From: Desulfomarina profundi
GTDB lineage: Bacteria; Desulfobacterota; Desulfobulbia; Desulfobulbales; Desulfocapsaceae
DNA: 64,000 nucleotides
Assembly (NCBI RefSeq): GCF_019703855.1
Contig: NZ_AP024086.1
Span: 2,128,501 to 2,192,500 of the forward strand
Reading direction: 5' to 3'
Shown: one piece after another, positions 1 through 9,714 of the stretch
How positions within the stretch are numbered: the stretch's first letter is position 1
Layout of the letters: each line of letters begins with the position of its first letter
Program-made: the position numbers and the translations under genes
Notes under the pieces: model-generated
What the model saw: the letters and a program-made list of their open reading frames with translations, nothing else
Told to the model about the DNA's origin: nothing
The model's database searches: none

Positions 1-368
1 CTTCCGACAACCTTGGGGAGATTGCCGACTATTTCTTTCTTTCCACCGCACCGGATTTACCTGAAAGCCCCAGGATCGGCATTGTTCTTGAGACAGTTCA
101 AAAAGAAGGACAGTCATTTATGAAAATCACCGGGATCAGCCCCCACGGAAAAGCAGGGAAAGCTGGACTCCAGACAAATGATGTACTTCTTGAAATCAAT
201 AATTTCCCTGTCTCCGAAATGAGCGATGTACGAATTGCGATGATTGATACTCAAAATGGGGACAATATTCCTGTGAAAATAGTCAGAGATGTGGATGGAA
301 AAAAACAGGAGCTGCTTTTTAATGTTGAACTCACAGTTCCACCCGAAGCGATGATGACTCATCCATGA
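1..368 (+). CDS. PDZ-domain protein, C-terminal part (possibly ChaN-type lipoprotein)
   Basis: The reading frame is open from base 3 to the stop at 366-368, so the gene begins before the window and only its last ~121 codons are here. The visible part starts with a segment containing IADYFFLS and then a PDZ domain (GIVLET, ISPHGKAGKAGLQTNDVLLEINNFPV). The ATG at 120 lies inside the PDZ fold and is not a plausible start. An aromatic ADY segment followed by a PDZ domain is what I remember from ChaN-family haem-binding lipoproteins, but the diagnostic N-terminal domain is outside the window. A periplasmic or membrane-anchored protein with a C-terminal PDZ domain is safe; the ChaN name is a guess. 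Confidence 0.6.
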   Translation, partial: SDNLGEIADYFFLSTAPDLPESPRIGIVLETVQKEGQSFMKITGISPHGKAGKAGLQTNDVLLEINNFPVSEMSDVRIAMIDTQNGDNIPVKIVRDVDGKKQELLFNVELTVPPEAMMTHP

Positions 369-661
369 AACTGAACATTCCCGATATCCCGGTTTCCCCA
401 TTGAAAAAATACCTGTACCGGGGTACAATTACTGCCTTTTCGCCAGAAACAGGCATCTTCCAACAGGGATGCATCCATAAATTATTTTGACAACAATTCT
501 GTAAAATAAATACTGATACTCTGCAGAACACAGTCCCGTGATTAAAACACTCTCGATTCTTTATTTCAGAAAACAACATGAATCCGCAGGGTACCTTGAA
601 AAATTGGAATTTTGGTTCAAGATCAAGGAACAGGAAAATTTAAAAACGCAACATTCTAAGA

Positions 662-827
662 ATGATGATCTCGTAAAAAGTCGTTCAACGTTCCCAGATG
701 GACTCTGGAAAAACTTCGATATACAAGGCGTGGCGGTGTCGTGTAAGCGCAGGCGTACATATAGTACGTCGAGCATTACACGATCACTCCACAACGCAGT
801 AGATCGGAGTTTTTACGAGTCCATCAT
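662..827. repeat. 166-bp miniature inverted-repeat element
   Basis: The ends are inverted repeats of about 22 bp: the left end (662-683) contains CTCGTAAAAAG and the right end (805-827) contains TTTTTACGAG, with matching ATGATG/CATCAT outer bases. Inside lies a second dyad: CGTGTAA and TTACACG enclose GTAC-ATATA-GTAC. No transposase is encoded. It fills most of the space before the isomerase gene at 869. It resembles short non-autonomous elements that I recall as widespread in deltaproteobacterial genomes, but I see only this one copy in the window. Confidence 0.7.
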
Positions 828-868
828 GGTTGATTCAAAAAAAATACCTCTTTCCAAAAGGAGAAGTG

Positions 869-1908
869 ATGTATAGAATTCTCGTTCCATTGACACTTGT
901 ACTTACTCTTTTACTCTTAACCCTATCTGGAGAACCAGGAATGGCTAAATCAAAACTGAAAGACGGCTTGTACGCCAAATTTGATACCAGCAAAGGTGAA
1001 ATCCTCTGCGCTCTTGAATTCAAAAAAACCCCTTTGACTGTTGCAAACTTCGTGGGTCTTGCCGAAGGCACCAAGGATCTTGGCGGAGGAGCCAAAGCCA
1101 AAGGTGACAGGTTTTATGATGGACTTACCTTCCACAGGGTAATCCCCGATTTCATGATCCAGGGCGGCTGCCCCCTGGGAACCGGAACCGGCGGGCCGGG
1201 CTATACCTTTCCTGACGAAATAGATCCGAGTCTGAAGCACTCCGGCCCAGGCATCCTCTCCATGGCCAATTCCGGACCGAACACAAATGGCAGCCAGTTT
1301 TTCATTACCCATGTAGCAACTCCCTGGCTGGACGGGAAACACACCGTATTTGGCCACGTGGTTTCCGGACAGGATGTGGTCAATACAATTGAAGGTGGTG
1401 ATATTATCAATTCAGTGGAAATTATCCGGGTTGGAAAAGAGGCAAAAGCTTTTCAAAGTGATCAAAAAGCTTTTGACTCCCTCCTGTCAGGACTTGAAGA
1501 GAGAAGCCGGGAAAAAGAACTGGCGGCAATGGAAGAGACGGCACGAGTGATCGACGAACGGTGGCCCGACGCTGTTACCACACCTTCGGGGTTGAAGTAT
1601 GTTGTTGTAAAAGAGGGTGAAGGTGACACAACACCGAAACCCGGTCAGGTAGTGACCGTCCATTATACGGGAAAGTTGCTGGATGGCAAAAAATTCGACA
1701 GTTCTTATGATCGTGGACAGCCCATTGATTTTCCAGTGGGAAAAGGTCAGGTCATCAAGGGCTGGGAAGAAGCACTTCTCGGAATGAAAAAGGGGGAAAA
1801 ACGAGTGCTGATCATCCCTTCCGATCTTGGATATGGCCCGAACGGCCGTGGACCGATTCCCCCAACGCCACCATGGTATTTGATGTTGAGCTGGTAAACA
1901 TCCAGTAA
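869..1908 (+). CDS. Exported cyclophilin-FKBP fusion peptidyl-prolyl isomerase (one-base frameshift near 3' end)
   Basis: A two-domain prolyl isomerase for protein folding outside the cytoplasm. The ATG at 869 is preceded by AAGGAG at 858-863 and opens a signal peptide ([20 protein letters not shown]). A cyclophilin domain follows ([22 protein letters not shown]), then a linker and a C-terminal FKBP domain ([33 protein letters not shown]). As printed, the frame ends at 1897 in an unnatural tail ([11 protein letters not shown]). Adding one C to the C5 run at 1859-1863 restores the canonical FKBP ending [14 protein letters not shown] with a stop at 1906-1908, giving 346 aa. The fold assignment is firm; the frameshift is probably a sequencing error. 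Fused cyclophilin-FKBP proteins exist but are less common than single-domain forms. Confidence 0.9.
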
Positions 1909-1910
1909 CC

Positions 1911-2163
1911 TATACCCTAAATCCTGCACTTCGGGAATAAAGAAAAAATATTTATACTGTACAAACAGATAGTTATCGTATCGCAGTAGGGGCTATACTA
2001 CTCACTATCAGAGTGAGATTGTTTTTTCTTTATTCCCTTGCCCTGGGGGATTGGCAATTTTATCGAATCTGCTTCGTTATCAAGTGCTTGAAGTATGTTA
2101 ATACGTCTGCGCCCTTGATGCCTCGCATCTCCGAAAACTTGCCAATTGCAGGATTTAGGTATA
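1911..2163. repeat. Miniature element family, full-length copy 1
   Basis: A ~253-bp element with terminal inverted repeats TATACCCTAAATCCTGCA (1911-1928) and TGCAGGATTTAGGTATA (2147-2163). It contains two internal hairpins: GGGAATAAAGAAAAAA near 1933 pairs with TTTTTTCTTTATTCCC, and GATTGGCAA pairs with TTGCCAAT. It sits exactly between the convergent isomerase and HD genes, its right end abutting the HD-gene stop codon, so it may also terminate transcription from both sides. It is nearly identical over its right ~170 bp to the copy at 10676-10922, differing there by an A4/A5 run. No coding capacity. Confidence 0.85.
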
Positions 2164-2730
2164 CTATAATCCGAGCTCTCCGGCTATCTGCTGGAGAGCT
2201 TTCAGGCTCAGTTCACAGAACTCAGGCAGTGGAATTCCGGCCTTTTCACATTCCGCGATGATCTCGCGATTTGCCCCGCGGGCAAATGCTTTTTCTTTTA
2301 TTCGTTTTTTTACCGATTTCGGTTTAACGGAGGCAAGTTTTTTATCCGGATAAACCAGGGCCGTGGCTACAACCAGACCGGTGATAGTCTCACCTGCCGC
2401 AAGAGCATGCTGGAAAACAGTTGTTCTCTCTTCTCCTGGATGGGCTTCCAGGTTATGCAGTCGTATTGCTTCAACTATCTCCTCGTCAACACCCTTTTTT
2501 TTCAAGATCTCAACCGTCTCTGTCGTATGGGTCAAGAGGTCCGGCTGACTCTCAGTGTCCAGATCATGGAGCAATCCGGCCAGCCCCCATTTTTCCCTGT
2601 CTTCGCCGAGCCGTTCCGCCATAGCCTGCAAAACTGCCTCCGATGCCAGGCAATGATTGATCATGTTCCGGTTTTTAATTTTGCTCTGAATGAGCGCCAA
2701 AGCCTCTTCCCTGCTGATACCGTATGTCAT
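2164..2730 (-). CDS. HD-domain (HDIG-type) phosphohydrolase
   Basis: A 188-aa soluble protein of the small HD/HDIG family. The metal-binding pattern is visible as INHCLASE, then LAGLLHDLDTE (the HD pair), then IRLHN and FQHALAAGE. The C-terminal half is Lys-rich and ends in a helix (LSLKALQQIAGELGL). Proteins of this size and layout are common and poorly characterised; metal-dependent phosphohydrolase activity is inferred from the fold, and the substrate cannot be read from sequence. The ATG at 2730 has a GAGGGGGAATGG ribosome-binding region. It follows trpS by 13 bp and is likely cotranscribed with it. Confidence 0.8.
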   Translation of the reverse strand: MTYGISREEALALIQSKIKNRNMINHCLASEAVLQAMAERLGEDREKWGLAGLLHDLDTESQPDLLTHTTETVEILKKKGVDEEIVEAIRLHNLEAHPGEERTTVFQHALAAGETITGLVVATALVYPDKKLASVKPKSVKKRIKEKAFARGANREIIAECEKAGIPLPEFCELSLKALQQIAGELGL

Positions 2731-2743
2731 TTTCCATTCCCCC

Positions 2744-3708
2744 TCAATATTTCAATCCAACTCTTTCGCGGACCATGTCAAGAGTCACTGTTGCTTTTTC
2801 CCGCGCTTTTTCTGCGCCTTTTGCAAGAATGGAACGCAACATTTCAGGGTCACCAAGAAACTCTGCCTTTTTTCTCCGGGCTTCACCAAATTTATCATTC
2901 AACAGATCAAGCAGTTCAAGCTTCAGATAACCGTAAGCAGCCCCCCGTTAACGTACAGATCATGAATCTCCTTCATTCTCTCAGGGGTGGCAAACAAATT
3001 CATAATCTTATAGAGATTGCAGTTATCCGGATCTTTGGGATCATCCACAGGCGTGGCATCCGTTTCAATGGACATAACTCGTTTTTTCAACTGTTTACCT
3101 TCCATGAAGATAGGGATTGTATTGCCATACGATTTGGACATCTTCTGTCCGTCAAGTCCCGGTACAGTTGCCGTCTGTTCACTGATGGCAGGCTCCGGAA
3201 TAACAAAGGTTTCACCGAACTCATTGTTGAATTTCTGGGCCAGGTCCCTTGCCACTTCAAGATGCTGCTTCTGATCCTTCCCCACGGGAACCTGCTCTGC
3301 CTGGTAAAGCAGAATATCGGCCGCCATCAATACAGGATAAGAAAACAGCCCGTGACTGGGAACAATCCCTTTTGCCACTTTGTCCTTATAGGAATGGCAC
3401 CGCTCAATCAACCCCATTGGGGCGAGGGTTGACAGGACCCATGTCAATTCACAGACCTCCGGAACATCAGACTGGACCCAGAAAATACATTTGTCGGGAT
3501 CAAGCCCAAGGGCCAGAAAATCCGCAGCCGCCTCCAGCGTTCCCCTTGCCAGGCGCTCACGGTCGTGGACAGAGGTCAAAGCGTGCAGGTCAACAAGAAA
3601 AACATAGAGCTCAGATTCCTCCATACGGGAAATCATGGTCTCCATCATGCCAAAATAATTGCCGATATGAAGCTGCCCCGAAGGCTGTATTCCGGATAAG
3701 ATTTTCAT
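2744..3708 (-). CDS. trpS: Tryptophan-tRNA ligase (one-base frameshift)
   Basis: Charges tRNA-Trp in the cytoplasm. The class I signatures are present: HIGN in QPSGQLHIGNYFG near residue 15, and KMSKS in GQKMSKSYGN near residue 195. As printed, the frame stops after LYVNGGLLTVI at 2923, about 60 residues short. Adding one base to the G6 run (C2941-C2946 on the + strand) continues it through AAYGYLKLELLDLLNDKF to RERVGLKY and a stop at 2744-2746, giving 321 aa, the normal family length. An essential enzyme truncated in this way would be surprising, so a sequencing deletion is the likely cause. Confidence 0.95.
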
Positions 3709-3786
3709 AATAAGATAGCTGGTTTTTTAAAATTCATGAAAAATGTAGGTTAACCTGTAAAAGCGGAAAACAGCATACTGTAAAAT

Positions 3787-3828
3787 CAAAAAAAAAGGGA
3801 GTGGAGAAAACAAATTTTCTCCACTCCC
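3787..3828 (-). terminator. Intrinsic terminator after dnaK
   Basis: A perfect 14-bp stem (GGGAGTGGAGAAAA / TTTTCTCCACTCCC) with a 4-base CAAA loop at 3797-3828. On the minus strand it is followed by nine T (A3788-A3796 on +). It lies 36 bp past the dnaK stop codon and separates dnaK from trpS. Confidence 0.92.
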
Positions 3829-3863
3829 CGGTAAACTGAGTTGATTACCTTAGCAAAACACCT

Positions 3864-5780
3864 TTATTTTACTTCTTCATAATCGGCATCAACCACGTCA
3901 TCATCCCCGTCATCCTTCTTCGGACCAGCTCCGGCTGCACCAGCTGCACCGGCAGCACCATCAGGAGCTTCCTGGGATGCCTGGGCATACATGAGTTCCG
4001 CAAGTTTATGAGAAGCCGTGGTCAGAGCTTCGATTGCCGCCTTGATGGCTGCCGTATCATCACCCTGCATAACTGATTTCACATTTTCCACTTCCTTCTC
4101 CACGTTTTTCCTGGTTTCCTCATCCACCTTATCGCCAAGATCCTTCAAGCTCTTTTCAGTGGCATGAACCAGGGCATCGGCAGAGTTTCGAGCCTCAACA
4201 AGCTCCTTACGCTTCTTATCCTCTTCCGCATGGAGCTCTGCGTCCTTGGTCATTTTTTCTATCTCTTCATCCGTCAGACCGGAAGAAGCGGTGATTTTGA
4301 TGGACTGTTCCCTGCCGGTTCCCATATCTTTCGCAGACACGCTGAGAATACCGTTGGCATCAAGATCAAAAGTCACCTCGATCTGCGGTACTCCTCTCGG
4401 TGCAGGCGGGATATCAGTCAGCTCAAAACGACCGATCGTCTTGTTATCCTGGGCCATCTCCCGTTCCCCCTGGAGAACATGGATAGAGACAGCCGGCTGA
4501 TTGTCTGCCGCGGTGGAGAAAATCTGACTCTTCTTTGTTGGTACAGTCGTATTTTTCTCAATCAGTTTAGTTGTTACCCCGCCCAGGGTTTCAATCCCCA
4601 GTGAAAGAGGCGTAACATCCAGGAGCAGGACATCTTTTACATCACCTTGGAGAACTCCACCCTGGATAGCTGCGCCAATGGCCACAACTTCATCCGGATT
4701 CACACCCTTATGGGGTTCCTTGCCAAAGATCTCCTTGACCATCTCCTGAACCTTCGGCATACGGGTCATACCACCGACAAGGATAACTTCATCAATATCG
4801 GAAGCAGTAAGACCGGCATCCTTCAACGCGGTCATACAGGGTCCTTTGGTCCGCGCAATAAGATCCTCCACCAGGCTCTCCAATTTTGCCCGGCTCAACT
4901 TCAGATTAAGATGCTTAGGCCCGGATGCATCTGCTGTAATAAAGGGCAGATTGATGTCAGTTTCCTTGGTGGTGGACAGTTCCATTTTGGCCTTTTCCGC
5001 CTCTTCCTTCAGACGCTGAAGGGCCATCTTGTCAGCCTTGAGATCAATCCCCTGCTCACGCTTGAATTCGTCCGCCAACCAGTTGACGATCCTCATGTCA
5101 AAGTCTTCACCACCGAGGAAAGTATCGCCGTTGGTGGATTTCACCTCAAACACACCGTCACCGATTTCGAGGATGGAAACATCAAAAGTACCTCCACCAA
5201 GATCGAATACAGCGATTTTTTCCTCACCTTTCTTGTCAAGACCATAGGCCAGTGAAGCCGCTGTAGGCTCGTTGATAATTCTCTGTACATTCAAGCCTGC
5301 AATCTTACCGGCATCTTTTGTCGCCTGGCGCTGCGAATCATTAAAATAGGCAGGAACGGTAACCACCGCATCGGTCACCTCTTCGCCAAGGTACTCCTCG
5401 GCGGTCTGCTTCATTTTTGCCAGGATCATGGCGGAAATTTCCGCAGGCCGGTAAATCTTTCCCTCGACCTCAACAGATACACTGCCGTTAGTTCCTTCAA
5501 CTATCTTAAACGGGCTGACCTCTATGGACTTCCTCACCTCTGCATCGGTAAATTTCCGTCCGATCAACCGCTTGATTGCATATAACGTACGCAGTGGATT
5601 GGTTACAGCCTGACGCTTGGCAACCTGGCCCACAAGGCGTTCGTCATTATCGGCGAATGCAACAACCGATGGAGTTGTTCTGTTGCCTTCCACATTGGCA
5701 ATCACCTTCGGGTCTCCACCTTCCATAATTGCAACACAGGAATTTGTGGTACCCAGGTCAATTCCGATAATTTTACCCAT
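3864..5780 (-). CDS. dnaK: Chaperone DnaK (Hsp70)
   Basis: A 638-aa cytoplasmic Hsp70 that uses ATP to bind and release unfolded peptides with DnaJ and GrpE. The ATPase domain starts [13 protein letters not shown] and contains [14 protein letters not shown] and [13 protein letters not shown]; the linker [14 protein letters not shown] leads to the substrate-binding domain; the tail is Gly/Ala-rich and ends in acidic DADYEEVK. Full length and intact. It lies downstream of grpE with a separate promoter candidate in the gap and a strong terminator after it. dnaJ is not next to it here. Confidence 0.98.
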   Translation of the reverse strand: MGKIIGIDLGTTNSCVAIMEGGDPKVIANVEGNRTTPSVVAFADNDERLVGQVAKRQAVTNPLRTLYAIKRLIGRKFTDAEVRKSIEVSPFKIVEGTNGSVSVEVEGKIYRPAEISAMILAKMKQTAEEYLGEEVTDAVVTVPAYFNDSQRQATKDAGKIAGLNVQRIINEPTAASLAYGLDKKGEEKIAVFDLGGGTFDVSILEIGDGVFEVKSTNGDTFLGGEDFDMRIVNWLADEFKREQGIDLKADKMALQRLKEEAEKAKMELSTTKETDINLPFITADASGPKHLNLKLSRAKLESLVEDLIARTKGPCMTALKDAGLTASDIDEVILVGGMTRMPKVQEMVKEIFGKEPHKGVNPDEVVAIGAAIQGGVLQGDVKDVLLLDVTPLSLGIETLGGVTTKLIEKNTTVPTKKSQIFSTAADNQPAVSIHVLQGEREMAQDNKTIGRFELTDIPPAPRGVPQIEVTFDLDANGILSVSAKDMGTGREQSIKITASSGLTDEEIEKMTKDAELHAEEDKKRKELVEARNSADALVHATEKSLKDLGDKVDEETRKNVEKEVENVKSVMQGDDTAAIKAAIEALTTASHKLAELMYAQASQEAPDGAAGAAGAAGAGPKKDDGDDDVVDADYEEVK

Positions 5781-5876
5781 CTTTTCTCTCCTTAAATCAT
5801 TCCGGGCGGTTTTCTGTCCGCCCTTGACTCCTCAAAAATTATTAATTGCTCTATCCATGATAGTGGCAACCTCTTC

Positions 5877-5905
5877 TAAAGTGTTCATCTTCCCTTGTTT
5901 GTCAA
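5877..5905 (-). promoter_or_regulatory. Candidate sigma-70 promoter for dnaK
   Basis: On the minus strand TTGACA (5905-5900) is followed after 17 bp by ACTTTA (5882-5877), 97 bp upstream of the dnaK start. The -35 is perfect and the -10 is weak, so this is a suggestion only. Confidence 0.4.
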
Positions 5906-5938
5906 GGGATTGGATATTCTTTTTCGTGATGATACACC

Positions 5939-6556
5939 CTATGAATCGGCTTTCTTTTCTCCAGAGGAAACTATTACCTTAGCCGCCCGCAACAGACGAT
6001 CTTTGTAGTAGTATCCCTTTTCAAATTCACTGACCACATGGTTGGCCGGAACCGTGTCACTGGCCTCCATGGTCAAGGCATCCTGATGCTTGGGGTCAAA
6101 AGGTTCACCCACACTGTCAATTGGTTTCACTTCAAATTTTTCCAGGGTCGCCACCAGACTCTTGAGTGTAAGCTTCACTCCTTCCACAAGGGCTTCCAGC
6201 CGCTGTTCGGGACTGTTTCCTTCGATACTGCTCTGTTCAATGGCTCTCTCCAGGTTATCAACTACCGGAAGCATCTCCCTGAAAATCTGCTCTCCGGCAT
6301 ATTTCAGGCTGGAGGCACGTTCCCGCTCCATCCGTTTCTTGAAATTCTCATTTTCAGCGGCAGCACGCAACATCCTGTCTCGAAGTTCTTCAATCTCCTT
6401 GAGGGCATCAGCAAGTTCTTTTTCCGGATCCCGACCATTCTCCTCTTCAGGATGAGTTGCTTTTTCGCCAGCCTCCTGTTCCCTCTCAGGTGGTGACAGG
6501 TCCTCATCTGTGACCTCAACCCTTCCTCGGAGTGTATCGTTTTTCTCTTTACTCAC
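5939..6556 (-). CDS. grpE: Nucleotide exchange factor GrpE
   Basis: The ADP-release factor for DnaK. It has an acidic disordered N-terminus, a long coiled coil (LADALKEIEELRDRMLRAAA, then NENFKKRMERE), and a C-terminal beta domain (FDPKHQDALTME, VSEFEKGYYYKDRLLRAAKV). I choose the GTG at 6556 because a clear GAGGAGG ribosome site lies just upstream, giving about 205 aa; the in-frame ATG at 6637 would add 27 residues unlike GrpE. The gene is about 158 bp ahead of dnaK in the same direction. Confidence 0.95.
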   Translation of the reverse strand: MSKEKNDTLRGRVEVTDEDLSPPEREQEAGEKATHPEEENGRDPEKELADALKEIEELRDRMLRAAAENENFKKRMERERASSLKYAGEQIFREMLPVVDNLERAIEQSSIEGNSPEQRLEALVEGVKLTLKSLVATLEKFEVKPIDSVGEPFDPKHQDALTMEASDTVPANHVVSEFEKGYYYKDRLLRAAKVIVSSGEKKADS

Positions 6557-6650
6557 CTCTTCCTCCTCTCTGAACAAAACTTGTCTCCAATTCCCGGAAA
6601 TATCACTGTCAACAACATTTTCCGGGCTATCCCGCATTTAACCTGTGCCA

Positions 6651-6679
6651 ACAATAAGTAGAGGTATTTTTCTTGTCAA
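6651..6679 (-). promoter_or_regulatory. Candidate sigma-70 promoter for grpE
   Basis: TTGACA (6679-6674) and TATTGT (6656-6651) on the minus strand are separated by 17 bp, a good vegetative-type promoter about 95 bp upstream of the GTG start of grpE. No CIRCE inverted repeat is seen here. Confidence 0.5.
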
Positions 6680-6835
6680 GAGAGGGAAAATCAAAAAGAA
6701 ATGTTTCAAAAAAACTTAATGGGAAATGATAAAACAATATGCAAAATCAGTATATTATAAAGAAGAACTATTCCTGCCACCATTTTTTGGGGAAGGGGGA
6801 GGCAGGAATAGTGTGAATAAACAGACAGGAAGCAA

Positions 6836-8140
6836 TCAACTGTGGAGATACCGTTCTATGGCATCAGCAATGGTATGGAAAATATTTTCAAACTCTTTTT
6901 CACTTGTTTCCAGAAGAGTGATCCTGAATCCGTTAATAGCTGTAGCAAAGGAGGTCAGAGGAACAACACAGACTCCGGTTGACCCGAGCAGATAATAGAC
7001 AAACCGTTTATCAAGGGCAGTATTCGCCGGGCTCACCAGGTTTTCTATCATTTCCCTGACTTCGTCATTTTCAATGGGCAGGGTCTGGGAATCGGTCAAC
7101 ACTCCGTCTTCAAAACAAACACTCATATAAAAAGCGCCGTTGGTCCTGTTCACCAACACCCCTTTGACATCTTTGAGACAATCGTAAGCAATATTAGAAA
7201 ATTTTTCATACCGTGCCACTCGAAGCCGCAGATACTCAGGATAATCAGGATGGGTTACAACCTGGGGATAAACTGTCTGCGGCAGGGTCGTTGAACAGAC
7301 TTCGACCATTTTGGCATTGAGAATTGAATCAATGTATTTGCTAAAAATCGGGTCTTTCTCCCTGTTATACACTTCAATCCAGCCACACCGCGCTCCCGGC
7401 CACGGCATCTCCTTGGAAATGCCGCGCATGGCGATTGCCGGGACATCTCCGATTACTTCCGCCAATGTTGCCGTTGTGGTACCGTTATAATAAATATGCT
7501 GATACACCTCATCACAGATTAGAAACAGATCGTACCTGCGGGCTATCTCCACAATGGCCTCCATGACTTCCCGTGGATATACGGCCCCGGTGGGATTATC
7601 CGGATTAATGATGAGAATTCCTGCAACGGCAGGATTATAGGTTACATGTTTTTCAATGTCGTTCAGGTCCGGATACCAGTGGTTGTTGGGGTCAAGAACA
7701 TAGGTGACCGGGCTGGTCCCGGCATGTGCTGCTTCAGCGGAAGAATGTGTACTGTAACTGGGAGTCGGTACGAGAACTCTGGCTGTACGCTTCAAAAATC
7801 CGAAAATTTTTGATATCGCATCTCCAAGCCCGTTAAAAAAAATGATATCTTCGGCATCAATCTTCACCGTTCCCAGTTTATTGGTCTGTTCCGCTATAAA
7901 TTCACGGGTGGCCAGAACTCCCTTGGTAGGCGAATAACCGTATGTACAATCCTGGCGAACCGCTTCCACCACGATTTCCTTCATCCATCCAGGAACCTCT
8001 TCACCCTTTGCGATGGGATCACCGATATTTTCCCAGTTCGTTTTCAGACCAAGTTTTTGTAATTTTTCCCCGACGTTGACTATATTTCGTATTTCATATG
8101 TCAACTCTCCGGCACCAATATGAACTATATCCATTCTCAT
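6836..8140 (-). CDS. PLP-dependent class I/II aminotransferase
   Basis: A 434-aa fold-type I aminotransferase. Visible motifs are YGYSPTKGVLATREFI near the N-terminus, ILIINPDNPTGAVYPREVM (the NPDNPTG loop), LFLICDEVYQHIYY (PLP-ring Asp and Tyr), and AMRGISKEMPWPGARCGW, whose Lys would form the Schiff base. The C-terminal small domain is complete. The family includes aspartate and alanine aminotransferases; the substrate cannot be assigned. The ATG at 8140 follows a GGAGAAGGAG ribosome site. It stands alone between grpE and the response-regulator gene. Confidence 0.88.
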   Translation of the reverse strand: MRMDIVHIGAGELTYEIRNIVNVGEKLQKLGLKTNWENIGDPIAKGEEVPGWMKEIVVEAVRQDCTYGYSPTKGVLATREFIAEQTNKLGTVKIDAEDIIFFNGLGDAISKIFGFLKRTARVLVPTPSYSTHSSAEAAHAGTSPVTYVLDPNNHWYPDLNDIEKHVTYNPAVAGILIINPDNPTGAVYPREVMEAIVEIARRYDLFLICDEVYQHIYYNGTTTATLAEVIGDVPAIAMRGISKEMPWPGARCGWIEVYNREKDPIFSKYIDSILNAKMVEVCSTTLPQTVYPQVVTHPDYPEYLRLRVARYEKFSNIAYDCLKDVKGVLVNRTNGAFYMSVCFEDGVLTDSQTLPIENDEVREMIENLVSPANTALDKRFVYYLLGSTGVCVVPLTSFATAINGFRITLLETSEKEFENIFHTIADAIERYLHS

Positions 8141-8302
8141 CCAGTTTTACTCCTTCTCCGAGTCCACCTTATTTCCTATCCTGCAGTATTTCACGTTTAC
8201 TCTGACTTTCAAATGTAAATCGGATTTTTACGTTGTGAGTTCAGAGCCTTACCATAGCAGGATAATCAAGTCAACCGAAGGACTTCAAGAATCATGTTCC
8301 AG

Positions 8303-9687
8303 TCATGATTCATCATATTTATCAAGTTTATTTTTCAACGTTTTTCTTGTGATACCAAGAAGTTTTGCTGCCCGACTTTTGTTTCCACCGGTTTCCTTCA
8401 AGGTTTTTAAAATCAACTGTTTTTCCGCTTCAAAAATGGAAACAGGTGCTCTGTTCCCGTCCGGCTCATGTTGCTGCACATGTTTCTGCACGGTCAACGG
8501 GAGACTCTTTTCAGTCAACCTGGTTCCACGCATGAGAATAATTCCACGCTCAATGGCATTTTCCAGTTCCCTGACATTGCCCGGCCATGGATAACTGACG
8601 AGCATATTCATGCATTCTTCTGTTATTCCATCAAGAATCCTTCTATTTTTTTTGGCAAATTTCCGGGCAAAGTACTCAACCAGTTCCCGGATATCATCTC
8701 CCCGTTCCTGCAGGGGGGAACAACGATCATAACCACATTCAACCTGTAAAAGAGATCTTCTCTGAACCTGCCCTGGCGTACTTCCTCTTCAAGATCTCTA
8801 TTGGTGGCAGCGATAATGCGCACATCAACCCTGATTGTCTCCTCTCCGCCCACACGTTGCAACTCCTGCTCCTGGAGAACCCGCAGCAGTTTGACCTGCA
8901 TGGCCTGGGATGTCTCTCCGATCTCATCCAGAAAAAGTGTTCCCCCATCCGCCTGAACAAATTTTCCTTCCCGCCTCTTTTCAGCCCCGGTAAAGGCGCC
9001 CTTTTCATGACCGAACAGCTCGGAATCAAGCAGGTTTTCAGCGAGAGCTGCACAGTTGACTTTCACAAACGGTCGTCCTTTTCTTTCACTGTTTTCGTGA
9101 AGGGCTTCGGCTACAAGCTCTTTACCCGTCCCCGATTCCCCTGAAATCAGAACTGTAGCTTCCGTGGGAGCCACATAAGAAATCATTTCAAGCAACTCCC
9201 GTATGGGTGGAGAAGACCCGATAATCCGTGTCTGCAGATCCCTTTGCCCTCCATCTTCCTTTTCTATTTCTTTCTGCACTGTTACCTGGTGATGATCTGC
9301 AGCGCGCTCAAGGGCCAGACGCAGCCGGTCAAAATCAAGGGGCTTGGTCAAATAATCGTGGGCCCCCTGCTGGATGGTTTCAACGGCACTCTCAACTGAG
9401 GAATAAGCTGTCATAATGATGACGGGCAGGGAAGGTTCTTTTTTCTGAATGATGGAAAAAGCCTCAAGTCCATCCATTTTTGCCATACGAATATCCATCA
9501 GTACCGCATCATAAGAATGCTCCACAACTGCCTGAACTGCCGTTGTACCGTCATCCGCCTCAACAGTCTGATACCCCCATTCAGCCAACATGGAGCACAG
9601 CATAAACCTGTGAACCTGATCATCATCCACCACCAGAACCCGCAATTGTTTTTTTCCAGTAGCCGCTTTTCCTGTTTCTTTTTTCAT
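8303..9687 (-). CDS. NtrC-family sigma-54 response regulator (one-base frameshift)
   Basis: A transcription activator with an N-terminal receiver (VLVVDDDQ, phosphoacceptor in VLMDIRM, Lys in DYLTKPLD), an AAA+ sigma-54 domain (Walker [16 protein letters not shown], the GAFTGA loop, Walker [12 protein letters not shown]) and a C-terminal Fis-type helix-turn-helix ([20 protein letters not shown]). As printed, it breaks after VVMIVVPP at the G6 run 8713-8718 (+ strand). One added base gives [20 protein letters not shown] and joins the DNA-binding part, restoring 461 aa, typical for the family. No kinase gene is adjacent, so its input signal is unknown. Confidence 0.93.
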
Positions 9688-9714
9688 CAGTCAAACACCC
9701 GGTGATTGCAGGAG

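Noticed and set aside
538-876. 112-codon rightward frame upstream of the PPIase gene
   Set aside because: It crosses the 166-bp inverted-repeat element, has no ribosome site and no recognisable protein pattern.
2407-3432. Long rightward frame of 341 codons
   Set aside because: It is antisense to the HD gene and trpS, both firmly identified; composition is typical of a shadow frame.
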